Assembly (NCBI RefSeq): GCF_040544555.1
Contig: NZ_JBEPKD010000009.1
Span: forward strand, 1 to 64,000
DNA length: 64,000 nt
From: Halalkalibacter oceani
Lineage (GTDB): Bacteria; Bacillota; Bacilli; Bacillales; Bacillaceae_D
Reading direction: 5' to 3'
Shown here: piece after piece, positions 24,089 to 32,540 of the stretch
Layout: the number at the start of each line of letters is the position of its first letter
Numbering within the stretch: the first letter of the stretch is position 1
Notes under the pieces: model-generated
Told to the model about the DNA's origin: nothing
Seen by the model: the letters and a program-made list of their open reading frames with translations, nothing else
The model's database searches: none
Position numbers and translations under genes: made by a program

Positions 24089-27000
24089 TTATGAAACTGG
24101 CTCTACACTGTCACGATCCAGCTCAAGCTGTACCGTGTATTCATTGTCATAATTAAATCCTGGGATTCCGGTGACGATCACATGGGTAAAGACATTAATC
24201 TTCTCGTCAAGGTCCGCGACTGGAAACGCGACGACGCGTGTGTCGGCTTGCGAATCGCTTGTCACGACTCTCGCATCAACGTAAGCGCCATCTTGCTCGA
24301 CTTTGAATTCTCTCGTCCAGCTGCTGTTCGTTAATGTCAGATGCAGTTCATACTTGCCATCTTCCACAAACAGCGTTGCCGGCTTTTCCGTATAGTCGTC
24401 CATGACGGAAACCTCATTTGTCCCATCCTTGTAAAACGTAAATCCGATCTCATACTCCCCGTCGGCGAAGTCTGATTCCACTGGTTCCCCTGGTTGTTCA
24501 GGTTCAGCCGGCTCTTCGGACTCTCCAGGCTGCTCCGGGTCAGACGGCGTGCTGTCATCTTCAAGCTGCAACGCTTTAACGATCACGGTAACCGCTTCTG
24601 CCCGCGTCGCCTGGCCCTTTGGCGCAAAGCGATTATTCGGGTAGCCTTGAATGATTTGATGACTCACTGCTGTCGCCACCGCCTCTTTAGCCCACGAGGC
24701 AATTTGCCCAGCATCAACAAAGTTCAGCGCCGCTTGTTCAGCATTCACGTTCAGCGCGCGGGCGATCATGACCGCCATTTGCTCGCGCGTAATTCTGTCA
24801 TTTGGTCCAAAACGGGCTTCACTATATCCGGTCACAATTCCGGCTCCTGCCGCAACCGCAACCGCTTCTCTCGCCCAATGCTGAGCCGTATCCGGGAAAA
24901 TAACCTCGGTATCAGCAGTCAGATCAAACGCTTCGACAAGAATTTTCGCAAATTCAGCTCTCGTAACCGTATTGTTCGGTCTAAACTCACCATTTCCATA
25001 GCCTTGAACGGCTCCCGCTTCGACTAAAGTCCGAATCGCTTCCTCGGCCCAGTGTCCGCGAATATCCGCAAGCTCGACAGATTGTCCTGGCTGCTGAGGT
25101 GGTTGAGGTTGTTCTGTTTCTTCCCCTTGCTCCTCATCAACCTGCTTTTCTGTCGCTAAAACGGCGAATTTCGTAAAGTGATCAACGTCGCCGCTTACGA
25201 TGCCTTTTTGGCGATCAATGCGGACGTTGTCAAGCTTGATCCATTCATCTGCTCTTTCGTTCAGCCAGTAAATGGCAAGATCAGCTTTGTCAAAATCAAC
25301 TTCCTTTTTGTCATATGGAATCGCAATTGTCACTTCCTTGCTAAAGTTTCCACTACGATCCTTTGTAATCTCCAAAACATCACTCACAAATTTCATCTGA
25401 GCCGGCAGTGGAAGATTACTTCGTCTTGTTACTTTTTCAACGGAGATGACCAGGTCGCGCCCAAAGGCATCTTTAGGAATCCTAATTTCAGCCCCGTTAA
25501 ACTTGATCGTGCCACCTTTATCTGCCTTGATTTCTGTTTTAGACGTATCCGACTCTTTTGGAAGCGGATTAGACGTTACCGGCTTTTGGGTAAAGCCGCG
25601 TTTCATGCTGCTTTCATCAAAACGGAATTGAACGTCATACTTCCCGCTGTAATTAAGTGCTGGTACATCAACTTCGGTATATACGTCAACATCCTTCGAT
25701 AAATCATAAACCTCAAATCGGACATCTCTCGTATCAGCCGAATTATTTCGCGACACAACCGACGCGCTGCCACCATTCTTCGTTACGCGGAAAACTGGAA
25801 TCCAACTGCTGTTTTTCAACGTGATCGTAATATACTGACGGCCATTTTGTTCTGTCAGCTTTGCCGGACGAACGGTGTAGTCCTGCATGATCGACGTTTC
25901 ATTCGTGCCGTCCTTCAGCACACGGTAATTGATCGTATACTCGGCATCTGACTGATCACTACCGCCACCGCCGCCGGAACTAGGTGCAGCTTCAGTTGTG
26001 ACCGTTGTTGCCGATGACCACGCAGATTGATGTCCTGCCTCCACAGCACGAACTTGATACGAATAGCTGCTGCTATAGCTGAGATTCTCTGAATACGTTT
26101 CTGCTGTAATATTGTCGATTACAGTTTCAGTCCCGCCTTCAATCCGCTTCAGCTCATATGTAGCACCAGCCACTGCATCCCATTGAAGCGTGACGCGATT
26201 ACCTGAAGCATCACCGGCTAGCCCTGCCGGAACATTGACTTTCTTGCCAAGCTTGACCGCGCTTAAATTCGTTTGGACATAAACGTGGCCGCCGTCTACA
26301 CGCGCTTCTCGATATTCCCATATCGAACCTTTCTGGTGGAAGGCTCCGACTTCCTCAGGCTCCAGTCCGGTTGGTTTAGGCAGGATTAACGTCACTTCTC
26401 TCGTGCCTAACCCGCCAACCGTAATTTCAAGCAACACTTCATTTGAGTCCTGCTCCAATCTTGTAACAGACAATGAATCGCTTCCAGCAGGGACGATAAT
26501 ACTAAATGATGTTTCTGCATAAGTCGTGTCAAATCTTGTGTCCGTTATAGTTCGATCAAAGGAAGCTGAACCATCGGCTCCCAGTGCAAGCGAGATACGT
26601 GGAACGATACCTGCTTGATCAAAAGCAATCCGGAAAGGCTGCGTATTTTCATAAACAGCTCCGCCTCCCATTGGGACGCGCATCGACACCTTTGCGTCAA
26701 TCACCTCTGAGAGACTAGCAATCTCAAATTCCTCAACTTGATAATCATTGTCGCTAAAATCCACCCATGTTCCATCCGTCTGCTGCAGCTCCAATTCCGT
26801 TACATGCTCGGTTTCGGCCAAAACAAAGGACACATAATAGTTGCCTTCTTCCACAAGCAAAGTTGCCGGCTTCGCAAAGCGGCTATCCATGGATGAAGGT
26901 GTGTCGTTGTCATCGCGAATCGCCGTGTAGTTGATGTCATAGGTTCCGTCTGCTAGCTTAACCGTGCTTGGATCAAAAGCAATCCGGAAAGGCTGCGTAT

Positions 27001-28552
27001 TTTCATAGACTGTCTCTCCCATTGGTACGCGCATCGACACTTTCGCGTCAATCACATCAGCGAGACTAGCAATCTCAAATTCCTCAATTTCATAGTCATT
27101 TGTACTAAACTCTACCCATTGTCCATCAGGGCCTTGTAGCTCCAGCTCAGTTATATACTCCGTATCTGCCAACGCAAAGGAAACATAATAGTTGCCGTTC
27201 TCTACTAAAAGAGTCGCCGGCTTTGTAAAGCGGCCATCCATGGATGATGGATCGTCATTATCAGCGCGAATCGCTGAATATGCAACTGTGTAAGCTCCAT
27301 CTTCTAATTGTGGGAGTTCTGGCTCTTCTGGTTCTGGTTCTCCTTCTCCTGGATCAGTCGGTTCTCCCGGTGTGCCCGGTTCTCCTCCGTCTCCCGGCTC
27401 TGTCGGACCTGATGGCGGATCAAGACTGTCAGGATGTAATTGAATCTGCACCTCATATTCATGATCATAACCTGGTAACCCTGGAACACCCGTCACAACT
27501 ACGTGAGTGAAAGCATTTATCTTCTCATTAAGATCGGCTACCGGGAAACCGACAATTCTTTTATTGTTAGCCGTATCGTTTTCAATAACCTCAGCATCAA
27601 CATAGTCGCCGTCCTGCTCGACCTTAAACTCTTTAATCCACTCGCTGTTCGTTAATGTTAGATGAAGCTCATACTCTCCATCATCAACAAGCAACATCGC
27701 CGGCTTCTCGGTGTAGCCGTCCATTACCGATGCTTCATTCGTTCCATCCTTCAAGAACGTAAAGTCGATTGTATATTCCCCATCAGCGATAGCTGGGTCA
27801 ACTGGTTCTTCAGGGTCCGCTGGGGTACCGGGGTCTCCCTCTCCCGGATCACTCGGCTCTCCTGGAGTACCTGGGTCTCCCTCTCCTGGGTCACTCGGCT
27901 CACCAGGTGTACTAGGGTCTCCCTCTCCTGGGTCACTCGGCTCACCAGGTGTACTAGGGTCTCCCTCTCCTGGATCACTCGGCTCTCCTGGAGTACCTGG
28001 GTCTCCCTCTCCTGGGTCACTCGGCTCTCCTGGGGTGCCCGGGCTTCCTTCTCCCGGATCACTCGGGTCTACCAGCGGACCAAGACTATCAGGATGTAAT
28101 TGAATCTGCACCTCATATTCATGATCATAACCTGGTATCTCTGGAACCCCCGTCACAACGACATGAGTGAAAGCATTTATCTTCTCATCCAGATCGGCTA
28201 CCGGAAAACCAACGACCCGCGTATCGGCATCCGTATCATTTTCAATAACCTCAGCATCAACATAGTCGCCGTCCTGTTCGACCTTAAACTCTTTAATCCA
28301 CTCGCTGTTCGTTAATGTCAGATGAAGCTCATACTCTCCATCATCAACAAGCAACGTCGCCGGCTTCTCGGTGTAGCCATCCATTACCGATGTTTCATCT
28401 GTTCCATCCTTCAAGAACGTAAAGCCGATTGTATATTCCCCATCAGCAAGCGTAGATGAGTCTTCTGCCAATGCGATGGAAGGCAGGATCGTTGACAATA
28501 CGATCAGTAACATGGAAAAGACGGTTACCCATTTTTTGATTTGTCTCTTCAC
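24089..28552 (-). CDS. Giant S-layer-anchored NEAT protein with six NEAT domains
   Basis: A 1487-residue surface protein that should bind heme or hemoproteins. Order: signal peptide (1-29), NEAT1 (35-158), a proline/glycine repeat linker (160-248), NEAT2 (252-375), a shorter linker, NEAT3 (415-528), NEAT4 (530-643), a beta domain, a fibronectin type III domain (772-862), NEAT5 (867-985), a ZU5-like domain (about 997-1134), three SLH repeats (1157-1329), and NEAT6 (1364-1487). NEAT1, 2, 5 and 6 keep the YxxxY heme motif (YDHEY, YDHEY, YSGKY, YDNEY); NEAT3 and 4 read YENTQPF and lack the second Tyr. SLH repeats hold it to cell wall polymer, not by sortase. Start is GTG with GGAG eight bases upstream. 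Confidence 0.93.
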   Translation of the reverse strand: MKRQIKKWVTVFSMLLIVLSTILPSIALAEDSSTLADGEYTIGFTFLKDGTDETSVMDGYTEKPATLLVDDGEYELHLTLTNSEWIKEFKVEQDGDYVDAEVIENDTDADTRVVGFPVADLDEKINAFTHVVVTGVPEIPGYDHEYEVQIQLHPDSLGPLVDPSDPGEGSPGTPGEPSDPGEGDPGTPGEPSDPGEGDPSTPGEPSDPGEGDPSTPGEPSDPGEGDPGTPGEPSDPGEGDPGTPADPEEPVDPAIADGEYTIDFTFLKDGTNEASVMDGYTEKPAMLLVDDGEYELHLTLTNSEWIKEFKVEQDGDYVDAEVIENDTANNKRIVGFPVADLNEKINAFTHVVVTGVPGLPGYDHEYEVQIQLHPDSLDPPSGPTEPGDGGEPGTPGEPTDPGEGEPEPEEPELPQLEDGAYTVAYSAIRADNDDPSSMDGRFTKPATLLVENGNYYVSFALADTEYITELELQGPDGQWVEFSTNDYEIEEFEIASLADVIDAKVSMRVPMGETVYENTQPFRIAFDPSTVKLADGTYDINYTAIRDDNDTPSSMDSRFAKPATLLVEEGNYYVSFVLAETEHVTELELQQTDGTWVDFSDNDYQVEEFEIASLSEVIDAKVSMRVPMGGGAVYENTQPFRIAFDQAGIVPRISLALGADGSASFDRTITDTRFDTTYAETSFSIIVPAGSDSLSVTRLEQDSNEVLLEITVGGLGTREVTLILPKPTGLEPEEVGAFHQKGSIWEYREARVDGGHVYVQTNLSAVKLGKKVNVPAGLAGDASGNRVTLQWDAVAGATYELKRIEGGTETVIDNITAETYSENLSYSSSYSYQVRAVEAGHQSAWSSATTVTTEAAPSSGGGGGSDQSDAEYTINYRVLKDGTNETSIMQDYTVRPAKLTEQNGRQYITITLKNSSWIPVFRVTKNGGSASVVSRNNSADTRDVRFEVYDLSKDVDVYTEVDVPALNYSGKYDVQFRFDESSMKRGFTQKPVTSNPLPKESDTSKTEIKADKGGTIKFNGAEIRIPKDAFGRDLVISVEKVTRRSNLPLPAQMKFVSDVLEITKDRSGNFSKEVTIAIPYDKKEVDFDKADLAIYWLNERADEWIKLDNVRIDRQKGIVSGDVDHFTKFAVLATEKQVDEEQGEETEQPQPPQQPGQSVELADIRGHWAEEAIRTLVEAGAVQGYGNGEFRPNNTVTRAEFAKILVEAFDLTADTEVIFPDTAQHWAREAVAVAAGAGIVTGYSEARFGPNDRITREQMAVMIARALNVNAEQAALNFVDAGQIASWAKEAVATAVSHQIIQGYPNNRFAPKGQATRAEAVTVIVKALQLEDDSTPSDPEQPGESEEPAEPEQPGEPVESDFADGEYEIGFTFYKDGTNEVSVMDDYTEKPATLFVEDGKYELHLTLTNSSWTREFKVEQDGAYVDARVVTSDSQADTRVVAFPVADLDEKINVFTHVIVTGIPGFNYDNEYTVQLELDRDSVEPVS
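27800..28065 (-). repeat. Tandem repeat coding the Pro/Gly linker
   Basis: About six copies of a 42-bp unit code for the 14-residue repeat DPGEGDPGTPGEPS between NEAT1 and NEAT2. Neighbouring copies are almost identical at the DNA level, so copy number may vary by slippage or recombination; a shorter related stretch lies at about 27320-27415. Confidence 0.9.
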
Positions 28553-28566
28553 CTTTCATTCTCCTC

Positions 28567-29292
28567 TCATAATGACACGGCTCGTTTTCTGGCGAGCATC
28601 CAGACTAGAGCGGCAGCCGAGACAATTAGCATGACGACAAATGTGGCGATTGGTGCATTGTCGGCCGTTTTCGGATTTTCAATGACCGTTCCACTTGCCG
28701 CTTCTTCTGTCTCTACTTGACTGGCAGCTTGATTTCCTTGCTGCTCAGAAGATGGGTTCTGCCCTCCACCTGAAGCTGTGGAAGCCGCTCCCGAATCCGC
28801 TTGCGTGCTGCCTGAGCTTTCATTCTGACCGCTGCTGTCTGCCACATTTACTGCGGTAATGCTGTTTTCATCAAAAGCAAATCGGATTGTGTAGACATGA
28901 TCGTAATCCATCTCTTCAATATCGACGTGAATCGTGGAGACGATTGGCGATGATATGTCATTCGCCCGGAATTGAATCGTTCTTGTGTCTGCCGAGGCAT
29001 TGCTAGAGATGACACTTGGAGCCGCTCCATTGACAGTCACACTTTTAATCCAGTTGCTCTTCGTCAATGTGATTTGCGCATTAATGTTGCCATTTTCCAC
29101 GACTAACGTTGCCGGCTTTTGAAAATAATCATTCGCCATCGACGCTGAGTCATTATCCGCTTTTAACACGGTATATTGAGCCGTATATGTGCCATCCGCC
29201 AATGCCGCTGAAGCAGAGGAAGGCGCAGGCACAAGAAATAGGATCATCACTACAATCATTAATCTGGCGATAAACATTTGTCTCTGTTTCAT
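28567..29292 (-). CDS. isdC: Sortase-anchored NEAT heme-transfer protein (IsdC-like)
   Basis: A 241-residue surface protein. Signal peptide (about 1-29), one NEAT domain (30-150) with the helix region SMANDYFQKP and heme motif YDHVY, a Ser/Gly/Gln-rich spacer, and a sorting signal: NPKTAD at about residue 206, a hydrophobic segment and the tail ARKRAVSL. This fits class B sortase substrates such as IsdC, which pass heme through the wall to the membrane importer. The srtB gene is in the same operon. A Fur box lies 25 bases upstream of the start, so this gene probably heads a separate transcript. Confidence 0.9.
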   Translation of the reverse strand: MKQRQMFIARLMIVVMILFLVPAPSSASAALADGTYTAQYTVLKADNDSASMANDYFQKPATLVVENGNINAQITLTKSNWIKSVTVNGAAPSVISSNASADTRTIQFRANDISSPIVSTIHVDIEEMDYDHVYTIRFAFDENSITAVNVADSSGQNESSGSTQADSGAASTASGGGQNPSSEQQGNQAASQVETEEAASGTVIENPKTADNAPIATFVVMLIVSAAALVWMLARKRAVSL

Positions 29293-29316
29293 GAATGTTC
29301 CTCCTCAACCAAAACT

Positions 29317-29335
29317 GATAACAATAATCATTATC
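29317..29335 (-). promoter_or_regulatory. Fur box upstream of the NEAT gene
   Basis: GATAACAATAATCATTATC matches the classical 19-bp Fur consensus GATAATGATAATCATTATC in 17 positions. It lies just before the isdC-like gene and should repress it when iron is plentiful. Confidence 0.85.
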
Positions 29336-29369
29336 AATGTGTGTGTAAAATTTTTTGCCCATGCAAGGG

Positions 29370-30293
29370 TTAAAAGACGTGCTGCACCGTAAGCTGCTCT
29401 TCCACAATGGTCGCCAAGGCGAGCATAAAATCGGTTGAATCATTTAAAAATTCCGCCCGCACAAAGGTCATTCCGAATCGCTCGGCATGCGCTTTCAGCG
29501 GACCGCCAATGTCATGCAAAACCTCGACATGAGCCGTGACAGCCAGCAGGTCGCAAACAACGATCCCTTTCCGCCCTGCATTTCCGGCTTGTTCGACCAC
29601 CTCCTTCACAGACGGACCGAGCCATTCCTGTCCTGGTCTCGCTCCACGGTAAGCCAGCTTCCAATCCGGCAATTGAAGCTGTTCTGCAATTCGCTCAGCC
29701 AATGCCGTAAATTGCTGGCAATAGTCAACGTTTTTCTCTGTTGACCCAGGTCTGCTATGCGTTGTGAAAATCACCTCCTCCTTTTGTCTCGCGGCTTCAG
29801 GCAACCAAGTTAAAGCTGACTTCACTCGATTGGCCAATGCTGCCACAAATAATGGTTGAGTCGACCAGTTCTCAATATCAATCACATTAATATCGGCGCC
29901 GGTCTGCTCAACACAGCGGCGTACCTGCTGCTGGTACATCTCCGCACCCGATTTCGAATAGAGCGGCGTTAACGGCAATGTCACGATGGAATTGACGCCA
30001 CGCTCAATCAAACGGCTGACGGCATCGTCGATAAATGGCGGGGCATGCTTAAAACCCGCTTCCACGACCACATCCTGCCGTCCCTTTAATTGAAAAAGCC
30101 GTTCGAGTGCTTGTGCCTGCTGGATCGTAAAAGGTCCTAACGGATCGGCCGTCTCCAGTGCCCGGTATTGGGCATCAATCTGCTCAAGCTGTCGGGCCGG
30201 TGCCTGGCGACCATTTAAAATATGATTGACATAATCGCCGACATGCCCGAGACTTTCCGGTGAACCGTAGGACATCAGAAGAATTCCAATCAT
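29370..30293 (-). CDS. Ferrochelatase-family protein in the heme island
   Basis: A 307-residue protein of the ferrochelatase family, which inserts iron into porphyrin (coproporphyrin in Gram-positives). The N-terminal LLMSYGSPES, the catalytic His region FTTHSRPGST (in place of the usual FSAHSLP) and Glu in AHVEVLHDIG are visible; the region before the Glu (VVCDLLAVTA) departs from the usual FVSD pattern. It is probably a paralogue of a housekeeping enzyme, because it sits in a Fur-controlled uptake operon beside isdG. It might metallate imported porphyrin or remove iron from heme; neither can be decided here. The second of two adjacent ATGs has the better AGGAG spacing. Confidence 0.88.
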   Translation of the reverse strand: MIGILLMSYGSPESLGHVGDYVNHILNGRQAPARQLEQIDAQYRALETADPLGPFTIQQAQALERLFQLKGRQDVVVEAGFKHAPPFIDDAVSRLIERGVNSIVTLPLTPLYSKSGAEMYQQQVRRCVEQTGADINVIDIENWSTQPLFVAALANRVKSALTWLPEAARQKEEVIFTTHSRPGSTEKNVDYCQQFTALAERIAEQLQLPDWKLAYRGARPGQEWLGPSVKEVVEQAGNAGRKGIVVCDLLAVTAHVEVLHDIGGPLKAHAERFGMTFVRAEFLNDSTDFMLALATIVEEQLTVQHVF

Positions 30294-30311
30294 CATTGTG
30301 CTCCTTTCTTT

Positions 30312-30644
30312 TTACATTGCATTGTGGTTTTGATCGACCGCTTCACGTCCGCCGATGACATCATAAAAGGCAATTTGAGAATCGAGAATATAATCAGAGC
30401 GCACGCCGTCATGCGTTTTGCGAAACATCTCACTCGATGTCCAGCTGTGATGGGCCTGCTGCGATTCCCATTTTGACCAGATCAGCAAAATATCGTATTC
30501 TTCCTCTTTTTTGCCGCGCTTCTTTAAAAGATTCATATCAAGAAAGCCCGGCACCTTTTCGATTTGTCCCATATGAGCCATCTTTGCGGCAACGCGGTCA
30601 CTGAATCCTTTTTTTACTTTAAGAGTGTTTTCAATTACGAACAT
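30312..30644 (-). CDS. isdG: Heme-degrading monooxygenase, IsdG type
   Basis: A 110-residue antibiotic-biosynthesis-monooxygenase fold enzyme that opens heme and frees iron in the cytoplasm. The three residues known to matter in IsdG are present: Asn in MFVIEN, Trp in LLIWSKW and His in the following AHHSW segment. AAAGGAG lies upstream of the ATG used; the longer frame to 30743 overlaps the ATPase gene and is unsupported. It lies between the ATPase of importer 2 and the ferrochelatase gene. Confidence 0.92.
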   Translation of the reverse strand: MFVIENTLKVKKGFSDRVAAKMAHMGQIEKVPGFLDMNLLKKRGKKEEEYDILLIWSKWESQQAHHSWTSSEMFRKTHDGVRSDYILDSQIAFYDVIGGREAVDQNHNAM

Positions 30645-30666
30645 GTTTTTTTCTCTCCTTTTTAGA

Positions 30667-31461
30667 TTAAGATTGAGTAGCTTGAACAACACCGTACGGT
30701 TCACAGACCGGATACTCGCCGGCTGAATAGACACGCGCTTCAATGGAAAACACGTCCCGGAAAAAATCTGGATGATACACGTCGAGCGGTTTCCCTTGCC
30801 TCACCACCTTTCCATTTTTCATCGCGATGAGCTGATCGCTGTAGCGGGCGGCTTGGTTTAAATCATGCAGCACCATGATGATCGTCAGTCCCAACGAACG
30901 ATTGAGCTCCTGAACCAGCTCCATCACCTCAAGCTGGTGGGCGATGTCCAAATAGCTCGTCGGTTCATCCAATAAAAGAATTTGCGGTGTTTGCGCGATC
31001 GTCATCGCAATCCAGGCGCGCTGTCGCTCCCCGCCGGACAAGGAGGAAAGCGGACGGTGCTGAAGCGCGGTCAGCCTGGTAGCCTCCAACGCCCAATCAA
31101 TATAGGTGTTATGACTTTGATGATAATCCTCATACCATTTCAAATGCGGCTGACGGCCGAATTTCACTAAATCGCGCACCGTCATTTCCGAGCGATGATC
31201 ATAAATTTGCGGCAGCATCGTCAGTTTTTTGGCAATATTCTTACTAGAAAGCGTATGGAGCTCCTTCCCCTCCAGGTAAACCGCGCCATGTGCCGGTTTG
31301 AGCAGCCGGGTTAGCAAACGAAGGACCGTTGATTTCCCTGAACCGTTCGGACCGATAATGCTGACCACTTCCCGTTTTTTAAAACGCAGCGACAGCTCTT
31401 TTATGTAATACGAATCAGAAAACCCGAAGCTTAGCTGATCCGCTGTTAAGACATCCTCCAT
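30667..31461 (-). CDS. Heme/iron ABC importer ATPase (system 2)
   Basis: A 264-residue ATPase of the FecE/FhuC type. Walker A GPNGSGKST, signature LSGGERQR and Walker B LLLDEPTSYLD are intact. The gene overlaps the end of its permease gene by 16 bases. It is clearly related to the ATPase at 20440-21210 but diverged, so the two importers are old duplicates or were gathered separately, not a recent copy. Confidence 0.93.
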   Translation of the reverse strand: MEDVLTADQLSFGFSDSYYIKELSLRFKKREVVSIIGPNGSGKSTVLRLLTRLLKPAHGAVYLEGKELHTLSSKNIAKKLTMLPQIYDHRSEMTVRDLVKFGRQPHLKWYEDYHQSHNTYIDWALEATRLTALQHRPLSSLSGGERQRAWIAMTIAQTPQILLLDEPTSYLDIAHQLEVMELVQELNRSLGLTIIMVLHDLNQAARYSDQLIAMKNGKVVRQGKPLDVYHPDFFRDVFSIEARVYSAGEYPVCEPYGVVQATQS

Positions 31462-32504
31462 CCTTTCATTCCTCCTCTCAGCAAATACAAGAAGAACGGA
31501 GCGCCCAACGCCGCAAGCAAAATGCCGACCGGCAGTTCAATCGGATCGAACCAGCTTCGCGCCGCCGTGTCAGCCAATACGACGAGACAGGCTCCACCGA
31601 GCGCCGAGGTCGGCAGCAGGAAGCGATAATCATTGCCGACAATCATTCGCATCATATGGGGGACGACTAAGCCGACAAACCCGATTAAGCCGGCGACACT
31701 CACTCCCGCCCCCGCCAGAAAAGTCGCCAGCAAAATAAGAAACAGCCTGCTTCTTTCCACCTGGGATCCTAAAAGCTTCGCCACTTCATCGCCAAGCAGA
31801 AGCAGATTGGCATGCTTGACAGCGAAAATCGACAGGGCCATGCCGATCAGCGCATACGGCAAAATGATCGCGACATGGGACCAGCCTCTCCCGCTTAATC
31901 CGCCGACAAGCCAGGGAAGCACCGCTTGAACATTGTCGCTGTAAAGAATCATCACCGCAGACATCAACGCCCCAAGCAGCGAGTTGATCGCCACACCGGC
32001 AAGAATCATTCTTAACGGAGAGACGCCATTTTCCCAGGCGATGAAATAAATGAGAAACGTCGCGGCCAGCGCCCCGAGAAAGGCACCGAACGGCAACAGG
32101 GAAAGATAGTGCGGCAGGACGAGCATCATCGTCACCGCCATTAAGCCGGCTCCGGCGGAAACCCCGATAATTCCCGGATCGGCGAGTGGATTTCTCATCA
32201 CTCCTTGCAGCAGCGCGCCGGCGATCGCCAGGCAGGCGCCGACAAGCAGGCCTGTTACAATACGTGGCAGACGCAAATCCCAGACAATTTGCCGCTGCAG
32301 TGAATCGGCAGGTGAGAACAGCGCGGTCCATACCTCGGACACTCGTATCGTGACCGAACCGGTCATTAAGCTGTACAGAACGGCAATGACACAAAGAGCA
32401 GTGACGATGACCACCGTCGTCCAGCGCCGCTTTGTCCGCTGATCCCCTCGGTCCGCTTTTCCTACAGAATCATCGAACTCCATTATTTCCTTCGCTTCCT
32501 TCAT
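31446..32504 (-). CDS. Heme/iron ABC importer permease (system 2)
   Basis: A 352-residue FecCD-family permease with a charged N-terminal tail of about 28 residues and about ten membrane segments. Conserved blocks are GALLQGVMRNPLADPGIIGV (about residue 95) and LIGFVGLVVPHMMR near residue 280. The ATG has GGGGG upstream. It lies 36 bases after its binding protein. Confidence 0.93.
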   Translation of the reverse strand: MKEAKEIMEFDDSVGKADRGDQRTKRRWTTVVIVTALCVIAVLYSLMTGSVTIRVSEVWTALFSPADSLQRQIVWDLRLPRIVTGLLVGACLAIAGALLQGVMRNPLADPGIIGVSAGAGLMAVTMMLVLPHYLSLLPFGAFLGALAATFLIYFIAWENGVSPLRMILAGVAINSLLGALMSAVMILYSDNVQAVLPWLVGGLSGRGWSHVAIILPYALIGMALSIFAVKHANLLLLGDEVAKLLGSQVERSRLFLILLATFLAGAGVSVAGLIGFVGLVVPHMMRMIVGNDYRFLLPTSALGGACLVVLADTAARSWFDPIELPVGILLAALGAPFFLYLLRGGMKGWRMS

Positions 32505-32540
32505 GTCTGACCCCCGCTGTTTCCAGTATTGTTCGTCATG

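Noticed and set aside
27800..28065. Regular repeats that could be mistaken for a CRISPR array
   Set aside because: They are contiguous in-frame coding repeats without spacers and lie inside the NEAT protein gene.
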